The notes under the pieces: model-generated
Database searches by the model: none
What the model was told of the DNA's origin: nothing
What the model saw: the letters and a program-made list of their open reading frames with translations, nothing else
Shown here: piece after piece, positions 16,121 to 23,755 of the stretch
Layout of the letters: every line of letters begins with the position of its first letter
Numbering within the stretch: the first letter of the stretch is position 1
Made by a program: the position numbers and the translations under genes
Source: Maritimibacter sp.
GTDB lineage: Bacteria > Pseudomonadota > Alphaproteobacteria > Rhodobacterales > Rhodobacteraceae
Assembly (NCBI GenBank): GCA_002695005.1
Contig: NZNT01000022.1
Coordinates: forward strand, 1-46,915
DNA length: 46,915 nt
Direction: 5' to 3'

Positions 16121-16935
16121 GGTGCTGGCAGACTAATTCGAACGAGTCTCAGCTAGGGCAGGTTTGCTGTCCCTTAGTGTGCACAAGGGCCGCGCCACTG
16201 GGTCAAAGCGGCGGCGCGGTTGGCCTTGAAAATGGGTCGGCTCGAGAGGCTGCGTTCCTGGTTGAAGTGGTTTGAGACAGAAGCATGAACGGAGGCGAAC
16301 TTCTGGAGACTTCGCATGCGCCGGAACCGGAGCATGGCGCGTTCCCGCCTTCGGAACGGCAGGTGCGAGTTCTGAGCTCGGTTGTTTGCCTACCGCCCCG
16401 TTTCCTGCCGCGCATTGGCTCCGATTTCTTTCAAGGCGGCACCGTAAGACCGGAGCTTATCGGTCACGATCGACTCCGGCTCGCCATGCTTGCGCATCGC
16501 TTTCTTTAAGAACTTCAAAGCCGCCTTCCGGTCGCGAGTCTTGGTAACAAAGCTCTCCAGGACCTCTTCCTCGTGATCCACAGCGCGTCAAAGATATTGA
16601 CGCTCACCGTTGATCTTCACGAACATTTCGTCGAGGTGCCCCCGCCAGCGACTGGAGCGCATTTCCTCAATCCGGCGCTTCCGGATCTCGGCCGCGAACA
16701 TTGGACCAAACCTATGCCGCCAGCACCGGACGGTCTCATGGCTCACGTCGATCCCGCTCTCATGGAGCAGGTCTTCCACATTGCGACGTGAGAGCGGAAA
16801 TCGAACGTACAGCATAACCGCCAACCGGATGATCTCGGGGGACGTCTTGAAGTACCGGAAGGGGGAGCGTTTCGTCATGGATAGTGGCTAGTCGGCGCCC
16901 TGCCCCACCCCAAGCCAAGTTCCTCTGACAGCACC
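16121..16935 (-). mobile_element. IS6-family insertion sequence, end-to-end but decayed
   Basis: The 815-bp element is bounded by imperfect inverted repeats: GGTGCTGGCAGA at 16121 and, on the opposite strand, GGTGCTGTCAGA ending at 16935. It contains one transposase gene with two nonsense codons. The flanking 8-mers (CAAGTGGC and CCCGCGCT) do not match, so no target duplication remains. Its right end is only 7 bp from the stop codon of the downstream MFP gene at 16943. Confidence 0.88.
16174..16878 (-). pseudogene. IS6-family transposase with two in-frame stops
   Basis: It has 235 codons including the two nonsense codons and the terminal stop, the normal IS6 transposase size, all in one frame. 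The N-terminal helix-turn-helix (YVRFPLSRRNVEDLL, VSHETVRCW) is followed by the first catalytic Asp in RWRGHLDEMFVKING, the second in SIVTDKLRSYGAA, and the C-terminal NSHLPFRRRERAM. Two codons are stops where the family has Trp: TGA at 16588-16590 (after ERQYL) and TAG at 16390-16392 (after RQETGR). There are no frameshifts. Both are single G-to-A changes from TGG. The element should not be able to transpose by itself. Confidence 0.85.
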
Positions 16936-16942
16936 CCCGCGC

Positions 16943-17743
16943 TCAGTCGGACAGCGACAACTCCATCCGACAATTCAAACCAGCCAATGTCAGCTGCGTT
17001 GGATTTTCCAGACGCAACCGCACCCCTATCGTTCCACTGCGCGCGTCGATGACCTCATCGATAACATCCAACGTAGCCATGAACCGCCCGCCGACTGGCT
17101 CTTGCGGAAGGATCGCGACCTCGTCTCCTTCCTGGATACGCCCCAGCACATCTAGGGGAAGGAAAGCCTCGACCCGAAGCGGATCGATCATCGCGATCGT
17201 AGCGACGGTATCGGTCTGGGCGACGTATTCGCCCACTGAAGTCTGAACATCCATGACCACGCCATCCAGAGGGCTGCGAAGCACGAGCCGTTCCAAGATC
17301 GTCTCCGCCCGCTTGAGCTCGAGTTCGGCAGCATTTTTGTCTTCGCGCGCCTCGGAAACCCGCAGGCGCGAAATTTCAAAGGCTGCTTCGGCTTGGGATA
17401 TTTCCTGATCCGGAAGCACACCGCGCTCATTAAGGGTGCGGGCTCGGTCGAGATTGCTGCTTTCGAATTCGAACTGAGCTTGAGCCAATTCGACCGACGT
17501 CGTCGAATTCGCCCGCTGCCGCGCAAGCGCTGCCGTAGATTGTTCGATTGCCGAGTCCATACGTGCAATCACTTGGCCATCTTCGATCCGGTCCCCCCGG
17601 TCGATGCCGATTTCTTCGATGATCCCGGCGTCCGCCGTGCCCAGTTCCACAACTCGCCATGGCCCAATCAAGCAATCATATCCCTCGGCAGCGGCGGGCG
17701 TTGCCATGCTCAGGAGTAAGTGTGCGACGCGTAAATCAATCAT
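16943..17743 (-). CDS. HlyD-type periplasmic adaptor (membrane fusion protein), last gene of the operon
   Basis: This 266-residue protein has a signal-peptide-like start (MIDLRVAHLLLSMATPAAAEG). A lipoyl/barrel-sandwich half-motif (IEEIGIDRGDRIEDGQVIARMD) precedes a helical hairpin of about 80 residues rich in Ala, Glu and Arg. The second half-motif is LRSPLDGVVMDVQTSVGEYV, with a beta-barrel after it. This is the RND/ABC adaptor layout, but it is shorter than the usual 300-400 residues. ATG 17743 overlaps the stop of the SecA-like gene by 8 nt, so translation is coupled. The gene ends 7 bp from an IS6 element; the C-terminus looks natural (CRMELSLSD), although truncation cannot be excluded. 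The partner transporter is not in the window. Confidence 0.88.
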   Translation of the reverse strand: MIDLRVAHLLLSMATPAAAEGYDCLIGPWRVVELGTADAGIIEEIGIDRGDRIEDGQVIARMDSAIEQSTAALARQRANSTTSVELAQAQFEFESSNLDRARTLNERGVLPDQEISQAEAAFEISRLRVSEAREDKNAAELELKRAETILERLVLRSPLDGVVMDVQTSVGEYVAQTDTVATIAMIDPLRVEAFLPLDVLGRIQEGDEVAILPQEPVGGRFMATLDVIDEVIDARSGTIGVRLRLENPTQLTLAGLNCRMELSLSD

Positions 17744-19295
17744 TGTAGTTCCCAAGAATTGTAACGGCATTGCGGCAGGATCGGTCAAACTCGAACAAAC
17801 GTCGCCGTAGCTGTCGGTCCGCTGAAATTTTTTTCTGATCTCGGACTTGAAACAGAAAGCGTCGAAGCGGCACGAGCCAGACATATCTGTGTGCAATGCG
17901 AACCACGAGACCAGGTTCGAGGGCGTCCTTATCCGGTACGGGCACGAGGATTCGACGGACACCCGGGGCCAAGGCCCAATCCGGCCAAGTATGACCGCCC
18001 ATAGACACGACTGCGCGGGGGATCCGATCCGGCGGCACACTCGGCGCTGGCCATTCAATGGGTAGCCCGGTCGCCATACGTAGCGCGGCGGCCTCTTCCT
18101 GCCTTCCGCCGGACAGGACGACCCAATCGCCGTCAACTGGCTGGACCATATCCGATAGGTAATCGAGGTGGAGACAGCACTCGGCGCTTGGCTTCGGCGA
18201 GCGACCAAGGCTTTTCAGCCCGTAAGCCTGTTCGAGTTCCGCCGCATGCCGGTCGAGATCGCGCACGAAAACCGACATCCGCGGGAATTTGCGAAGTGCC
18301 GCCCTTAGTGGAATGCGATCGAGGGCGGGCGCCCGTTCCTTGGCCTCCCCGATCCGGAGGCGCGCGCGCAGGAGGTATTCAGGTTCCAGCGCCTCGATCG
18401 GCACGGGGCGGGCTGCGAGCAAATCGCCAACTTCGACCTCGCCGTCCCTGACGACAAAATCCTCGTTTTCGCACCACATGTGTAGGCAGGCCAAACCGGC
18501 CCGGACGGCCAGTTCCGCCCGCGCCGGGTTCGACCAGGCAAGGCCCATCGTGGACGTCAGCAAACTAAGCCGGTCGCGGCCGGCGGTCGTGAGTTCGGCC
18601 TCGCCCTCACGAAATCGAAAATCGTTCGCGCCGAACTGCGTTGCGACACCGAGAACGTCCCGAGACGTCAACGACACGGAGGACTCGCTCTCTTCTTTCC
18701 CCGTGAGGACGATCCCCGCGAGCGAGCGTTCGATCAACGTGTCCTCTCCATCCAGAACAAGGACGAGGTCGATGTCAATCGGCTGTGGCAATTGCGCCGC
18801 TGCCTCCGATGGGCCGAGCTTCGAGAATCCGCGACGAAGCCCCTGCTGGACGTCGCCGGCCAGTCGCCCCCTCAGAAAATCGAGGGCCGCATCCTGAGCA
18901 GAGACAAGGACCGCTTGCGCCTGATAGGCACGGACGCGGGAGCGAACCGTCATGTGTGGCCGGATGCGCGCGCAGCTTATGCCCATAGAGCCCAGCACCG
19001 AAGCAAGCTGACGCTCAATGTGCAATCGGTTTTCATCGAATGCGAGCACATGTACTCGCCCGCCGCGTGCGGCAACCGCGGTAATCGCATGGGCAATCGC
19101 GCCGAAGTCCCGACCAGTGCTCGCGGTTGCACGCCCCCCTAACGCGAGTGCCCTGCCCAGACGTCTTTGGGCAGATCCCCCCTGTTCTCCCAGCAGGGCG
19201 TCGAGCCGGGCCGCGTCGTATTGATCCGGTCGCGGCCGCTTCCGCGATTTGGGTTGCGCGGGCAAGGCGCGCGACAGAAGCGTGAACTCAGACAT
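17736..19295 (-). CDS. SecA-like protein lacking ATPase motifs
   Basis: This 519-residue protein aligns by eye with the SecA motor over most of its length. RGGRVHVLAFDENRLHIERQ parallels the SecA segment after Walker A, LVLVLDGEDTLIERSLAGI the DEVDSILIDEARTPL segment, and ENEDFVVRDGEVEVGDLLAAR the PPXD motif DYIVKDGEVIIVDEHTGR. A later ELEQAYGLKSLG parallels the MTGTA/IYGL region. Key residues are gone: Walker A (GEGKT in SecA) reads STGRDFG at about residues 59-65, without Lys, and Walker B DEVD reads LDGED. ATP hydrolysis is therefore unlikely. It may be a substrate-binding or scaffold subunit, but that is inference. ATG 19295 overlaps the M50 gene by 8 nt; a GTG at 19304 is possible. Confidence 0.75.
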   Translation of the reverse strand: MSEFTLLSRALPAQPKSRKRPRPDQYDAARLDALLGEQGGSAQRRLGRALALGGRATASTGRDFGAIAHAITAVAARGGRVHVLAFDENRLHIERQLASVLGSMGISCARIRPHMTVRSRVRAYQAQAVLVSAQDAALDFLRGRLAGDVQQGLRRGFSKLGPSEAAAQLPQPIDIDLVLVLDGEDTLIERSLAGIVLTGKEESESSVSLTSRDVLGVATQFGANDFRFREGEAELTTAGRDRLSLLTSTMGLAWSNPARAELAVRAGLACLHMWCENEDFVVRDGEVEVGDLLAARPVPIEALEPEYLLRARLRIGEAKERAPALDRIPLRAALRKFPRMSVFVRDLDRHAAELEQAYGLKSLGRSPKPSAECCLHLDYLSDMVQPVDGDWVVLSGGRQEEAAALRMATGLPIEWPAPSVPPDRIPRAVVSMGGHTWPDWALAPGVRRILVPVPDKDALEPGLVVRIAHRYVWLVPLRRFLFQVRDQKKISADRQLRRRLFEFDRSCRNAVTILGNYND

Positions 19296-21435
19296 TGAAC
19301 TCACTCAGGAACAGCTGGCGCAATCTCAGAAAAATCTGCTGGCCAAGCGGCACAGGTTCGTGCTGGAACTTGACCCGAATTTTCTCGCCGATCCGTCGAC
19401 GCTGCTCGACCCGTTCCGGTTTGATCTCGAGATGGAAAACGTCCGTAAGCGCGGCGGGCTGACCGTCTTCGCCCTGCGCCACTTCGATGTCACCGCCGCC
19501 CATCACCGAAAGAGCCAAGGACGGCAGTTCGGTCGAAGATGCCGGCACTTCACGCACCAGTTCGCCGCCCCCCCGCACACCGCCGTCTCCAACGGAAAAA
19601 AGCTGGACATTCTCGAGTGAGGCGCGGACCAGATCGACGTCTTGCTGACGTATGGCGACCCTCACGGTCGCCTGATCCGGCGGAATGACGAAGCCAAGCC
19701 GTTCGCCGCGCATCATGTAGCGGTCGGTCAGATCACCAGACAAGGCTAGCGAAAACATCCCGCCGATACGCGCGTCCAGCGTCAGGGAGTCGATCCGGTC
19801 ACGCGCTTCGGCGATCCGTCGCTCGACCTGATCGAGTTCAAGTTGCGTGACGCGTAAAGCTACCCGATCTTCGACAAACTCTGACTGGATCTGCGCGGCG
19901 AGCGCCTGACGTCGCGCGTGCAGCCGCGCCAGCTCGCCTTGGGTCCTGTCGTTATCGAGCCTGTAGAGAAGCTGCCCCGCCACGACAGACTGACCGTTCG
20001 CAACGGCGATGTCGCGCACGAAGCCATCTGAGCCCACGACGACCTCGCCCCCTTCCGGCACCCAGACGACGCCCCAAGTCAACGTGGACCGCGGCGCCGG
20101 AACGACGAATACGAGAAAAGCCAGAACGCCCGTAACCGCGACCGCACGCAGCAGGACGCGCACCCGTCCGCCCCGGAGCCGCGGAGAGAAGAAAAGGAAC
20201 TTCAGCATCTGGTATACGGGCAGCAAAACGAACTGGGCGACAGCCCAGGCCGCCAGTGCGACGCCCACGAAGAACAACATCTGGGACACCGCAAGTGCGA
20301 TCGCGAGGACGATGACGATCCGATAGAGAAACGCCGCAATGGCGTAGCACACCAGCCAGCGTTTTTCGCCCGCCTGCGTCTCGGGTGTAACGGAATCGTC
20401 GAGGAACAGGATGTATCGCTGGACGAGGTATTTGAAGTACGCGTTGCTCCGCGTGCCGAGGTTCGGAATGCCGATCATATCGGAAAGTATGTAGTATCCG
20501 TCGAACCGCAGCAGCGGATTCAGGTTGAATATCAAGGTGCTGACCGACCCGATGAGTGCCGCGTTATATAAGCCGGCACGCACCATTCCCGGCTCGACCC
20601 GTGCCCAGAGTATGATGGCCAACGCGGCGAGGAAGAGTTCGACATACATGCCCGCTGCGGACACGATGGCGCGTCGCAGCTTCGTGTGAAACTCGTTGGC
20701 GGCGGTCGCATCAACGTAAGGCACCGGGATCAACACGAGCAACATCATCCCCATCTCATGGACCTCTCCGCCCCATCGGCGGACAGCCAGGCCGTGGCCA
20801 AACTCGTGAAACAATTTGAGGACTGCGAAGATCGCCGTCATGGCCAGCACGTTCTCGGCGGATAACAGGCGATCCATCACGTTGGCTGACAGTTCGTCGC
20901 TGTGCAGAAGCGCCGTGGACAGACCGTAGCCGACGACCGTCAGCCAGACCAAAAGCCCGATGCGCGAGAAGATGGCGCGCCCCAAGGGGGCCAGTCGAAC
21001 GAGCAACCTGTCGGGGTCGAAAAGGGGAAACCGGATGGCGAGCGGGGTTCGAAGCTGGGCGATGCGCCGACCGCGTTGAAGCTTTGCCGCCTGATCGTAC
21101 AGGCGTTCGGCATCCGCCGATCCGTCGCCCACCATGAGACCAAGCGTCGACAACTGGGTGAGGAGCCGCGTTGCCTCGCCCTCGCCCGGCGCCAAGTCGC
21201 CCAGAATGTCGGACGACGCCGCCAATGCATCCGAGACGGACCTTTCGCCGTCGAGCAAACCCACGAAATGCCACGCTTCGGGCGTGACCCGGAATTGCCG
21301 CCCGGAGGTTGCATCGCGGATGATATACCAAAGCTGACCGCGCACTTCCTGACGGTCGACGCGGACATGGGGCGCCAGTCGCGGCTTGAGGGCTGCGAGG
21401 TGTTGCCAATATGGATTGATTGGATCAGCCGTCAT
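19288..21435 (-). CDS. PqqD-like/M50 (site-2-protease) membrane protein fused to an HlyD-type adaptor domain
   Basis: This 715-residue protein has an N-terminal PqqD-like segment (about 25-105: WYIIRDATSGRQFRVTPEAW, then LLDGERSV and ATRLLTQL). A membrane domain follows with HEFGH at 210-214, the zinc site of M50/S2P proteases, and NLNPLLRFDGYYILSD (third ligand Asp312). There are several more transmembrane segments to about 430. The C-terminal part (about 445-700) is an HlyD-type adaptor, with GSDGFVRDIAVANGQSVVAGQLLYRLDND and a coiled coil. Zinc-binding residues look intact. This fusion of protease and adaptor is known from gene clusters of unclear function near exported giant proteins. The gene starts 9 nt after the preceding stop, with GAGG upstream. 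It may process or gate substrates. Confidence 0.9.
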   Translation of the reverse strand: MTADPINPYWQHLAALKPRLAPHVRVDRQEVRGQLWYIIRDATSGRQFRVTPEAWHFVGLLDGERSVSDALAASSDILGDLAPGEGEATRLLTQLSTLGLMVGDGSADAERLYDQAAKLQRGRRIAQLRTPLAIRFPLFDPDRLLVRLAPLGRAIFSRIGLLVWLTVVGYGLSTALLHSDELSANVMDRLLSAENVLAMTAIFAVLKLFHEFGHGLAVRRWGGEVHEMGMMLLVLIPVPYVDATAANEFHTKLRRAIVSAAGMYVELFLAALAIILWARVEPGMVRAGLYNAALIGSVSTLIFNLNPLLRFDGYYILSDMIGIPNLGTRSNAYFKYLVQRYILFLDDSVTPETQAGEKRWLVCYAIAAFLYRIVIVLAIALAVSQMLFFVGVALAAWAVAQFVLLPVYQMLKFLFFSPRLRGGRVRVLLRAVAVTGVLAFLVFVVPAPRSTLTWGVVWVPEGGEVVVGSDGFVRDIAVANGQSVVAGQLLYRLDNDRTQGELARLHARRQALAAQIQSEFVEDRVALRVTQLELDQVERRIAEARDRIDSLTLDARIGGMFSLALSGDLTDRYMMRGERLGFVIPPDQATVRVAIRQQDVDLVRASLENVQLFSVGDGGVRGGGELVREVPASSTELPSLALSVMGGGDIEVAQGEDGQPAALTDVFHLEIKPERVEQRRRIGEKIRVKFQHEPVPLGQQIFLRLRQLFLSEFNV

Positions 21436-21444
21436 TGCCCCGCC

Positions 21445-23286
21445 TCACGGCATCCAGCGCCACAACTGCATGCGCACCCAATTCTGCGCTCGGCGCGTCC
21501 AGGTCCAGATGAGCCGCGCCTCGCCCGCATGAATGCGCGCCGCGCCCTCCATACCGGGGCGAAGTTCGTCGACGGAGGCCTGCAATTCGGCCTCGACGAC
21601 AAAGGCGTTTCGCCCCTCCTCAGGCACCGTGACGGGCGTGATAAGGGTCACCACGAAGGGCATCGGCTGCTGCGGGCGCGCCGCTAGGACGAGCTGCCCC
21701 TTCTGCCCTTCGCTGATATAGCCGATGTCCTCTTCATCGACCTGAAGGCGCACCTTGTAGCGGTCGAGCGGTGCGATCTGAAACAAGGCGTCGCCCAGTC
21801 GAACGCCCGATCCGAGCGACTGGGAGAGATCGCCCGAAAGGACAAGCCCGTCGAAGGGTGCGCGGATTTCGCTTTGCGAGAGTTTCGAACGGGCGAGTTC
21901 GATCTGAACATCCGCCTCGGCGATCTGCGCGTCGTAGACGCGCGATCTGGCGATGTCGCGCTCCGCTATCGCGCTTTGGCGTTCGGCGCCATACTGCTCG
22001 CGCCGGTTCTCCCACGCCGCGAGTTCGAGTTGCAGATCGCTGTCGTCGAGCGTGGCGAGCAACTGGTCTTGGGCGACAACGTCGCCCGCGCGAATGAACG
22101 CATCCGTGATGTAGCCATCGAAGGGCGCCGAGACGACGCGTTGCACCTCGCCTTCGAGCCGCGCTTTGGCGGGGAGCCGAAAATCGACCGTGAAGACCCA
22201 GAAGAACGCCACCAGACCCGCGAGCGCGAGCACGGCGAGCTTGCGGCCAACGTACCTTGGGCCGAGCAGTCGCCCAGCTTGCGTCCAGACAGTGTCGGCG
22301 AATTTCGTTACGATCCAGCGTTCGTCGCGTCGCCGGAGGTCGAGCACGCGCGCGGCTGCCAGCCCCGCAGCCTCGACGAGCCCCACGTCTTCATTGCCCA
22401 CAACCTTATCTGGCGGGTATTCCGCCGTGATCGCGCCGAGCCAACCGCTGTCGTCATGCAACGGCACGCTGATGATCGGTCCACCGGACCCGCTCGCAGA
22501 AGCAAGCTCACGGTGCCGTACGGTGACTTGCGGCGCCTCGCCTTCGCCCCCTGCGCCATGCACGATAACCGCTTCTTGGTCCATAGCCTCGTCCATCGCG
22601 CCGACGATGGACCGGACGAGCGCCTGGCGGCGGTCCGGCTTTGCAACGTGGGACATGGCGAGGATCCTGCTCTTGCGACCGGAACGCCAGCCGAGCGAGA
22701 CGCGTTGAGCACCCAGACGTTCCGCCGCTTCGGTCGCGAAGGCCAATGCCGCGCTGCGATACGACCCACCTTCCAGAGAGACGGCGATCAGGTCGAGAGC
22801 CGCCAACAATCTCTCAGCGTTTTCCGACAAAGCGGTGCGCGATTGCGCCGCGAACCGGTTTTCGAGCCATACGGAGCCCCATTGCACCCTGCGCAGAGAC
22901 TCCTGCAATTGCCGGTCGTTTTGGAGGTTCACCGTATAGGCTGAAACGGCGAGCAGCTCGTCCCCCAGAATGACGGGATAGGCAAAAGCGGCGATCCCGG
23001 CAGCCTCGTCCCGCCTTACGATCCCGCTTTTCTTCTTGGCTGCCGATTGTGCAGCCTTCATCGCCGCCGCGCCGGGCGCCGCGCCTTGCGGCCAGAAGGC
23101 CCTCGGCTTCAGCGTCCCGTCACCGTCAGCGACAACGAGCGTAGCGTTTTGCGCACCGGGCAATTGCCGCGCCTGCAGGGCCAGCCAGCTTTCGAAAAAG
23201 GCGCCTTCGTCCCTGCCCGACAGCATGTTCCGCCACAGCGAACTGTCGAGTTGAAAGACTTCTGCGCTTTCGGTCGTGCCTTCCAT
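21445..23286 (-). CDS. GAF-domain/HlyD-type membrane fusion protein
   Basis: This 613-residue protein has a cytoplasmic N-terminal region (1-345) with GAF-like folds. The clearer one is at about 155-315 (LLAALDLIAVSLEGGSYRSAA, GPIISVPLHDDSGWLGAITAEY, NEDVGLVEAAG). A transmembrane helix lies at 349-367 (KLAVLALAGLVAFFWVFTV). An adaptor part (370-595) follows: APFDGYITDAFIRAGDVVAQDQ, a short coiled coil, and SEIRAPFDGLVLSGDLSQ as the paired lipoyl-like motifs. It thus joins a sensory small-molecule-binding domain to a periplasmic adaptor in one chain. It comes after DUF3467 (20-nt gap) and before the M50 fusion (9-nt gap) in one operon. The GAF ligand is unknown. Confidence 0.88.
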   Translation of the reverse strand: MEGTTESAEVFQLDSSLWRNMLSGRDEGAFFESWLALQARQLPGAQNATLVVADGDGTLKPRAFWPQGAAPGAAAMKAAQSAAKKKSGIVRRDEAAGIAAFAYPVILGDELLAVSAYTVNLQNDRQLQESLRRVQWGSVWLENRFAAQSRTALSENAERLLAALDLIAVSLEGGSYRSAALAFATEAAERLGAQRVSLGWRSGRKSRILAMSHVAKPDRRQALVRSIVGAMDEAMDQEAVIVHGAGGEGEAPQVTVRHRELASASGSGGPIISVPLHDDSGWLGAITAEYPPDKVVGNEDVGLVEAAGLAAARVLDLRRRDERWIVTKFADTVWTQAGRLLGPRYVGRKLAVLALAGLVAFFWVFTVDFRLPAKARLEGEVQRVVSAPFDGYITDAFIRAGDVVAQDQLLATLDDSDLQLELAAWENRREQYGAERQSAIAERDIARSRVYDAQIAEADVQIELARSKLSQSEIRAPFDGLVLSGDLSQSLGSGVRLGDALFQIAPLDRYKVRLQVDEEDIGYISEGQKGQLVLAARPQQPMPFVVTLITPVTVPEEGRNAFVVEAELQASVDELRPGMEGAARIHAGEARLIWTWTRRAQNWVRMQLWRWMP

Positions 23287-23306
23287 CTAAGGCCACCGGA
23301 CCTAGT

Positions 23307-23645
23307 TCAATTCGATTTCGATCCGTCCGCCACGGTTGCGGGCGCCGAAGAGGCCAGATCGATATTCACGTCGCCGAACCGGTTTTCGTACTCCTTCATC
23401 ACCGCCGTCAGCAGGGTGAGGAGCCGCTTGGCGGCGTGCGGGTTGAGGATGATCCGGTCGGACAGCTTGATGTCGAGTTGCCCGTCTGTGGCGTTCCATG
23501 TCTGGTTCGTTCCGAAGAACAGCGTGAACTCTTCCCGGCTCGAAATCGCGTTCACGACGTTGGCGTAACTGGTCGACATCTGGTCGGAATTCCAGTTGAC
23601 CTTGGGCGTCGGACGGGTCGGCTTCGGATCAGATTGATCGTTCAT
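23307..23645 (-). CDS. DUF3467-family protein, first gene of the operon
   Basis: This 112-residue protein has the single domain VNWNSDQMSTSYANVVNAIS, then REEFTLFFGTNQTW, LSDRIILNPHAAKRLLTLL and EYENRFG, the recognisable DUF3467 pattern. The family is small, cytoplasmic and of unknown function. ATG 23645 lies 5 nt after GGGAG; the GTG two codons earlier is less likely. It begins about 110 nt after the stop of the giant protein gene and is followed by the GAF-HlyD gene after 20 nt, so it likely heads the five-gene operon or is cotranscribed with the giant gene. A chaperone or adaptor role is possible but is only inferred from position. Confidence 0.87.
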   Translation of the reverse strand: MNDQSDPKPTRPTPKVNWNSDQMSTSYANVVNAISSREEFTLFFGTNQTWNATDGQLDIKLSDRIILNPHAAKRLLTLLTAVMKEYENRFGDVNIDLASSAPATVADGSKSN

Positions 23646-23755
23646 GTTCACTCCCGGTTTTACTTTATTTTACAAGCGTTTGTTTGCACGCTAAGTGCCC
23701 CTCGAGCCTAGCTGACGTGGGGGCACAAAGCTACTTTTTTTCCCGAACGGTCCGT

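Noticed and set aside
16111-16945. 8-bp target duplication of the IS6 element
   Set aside because: The flanking octamers CAAGTGGC and CCCGCGCT differ, so no duplication can be claimed.
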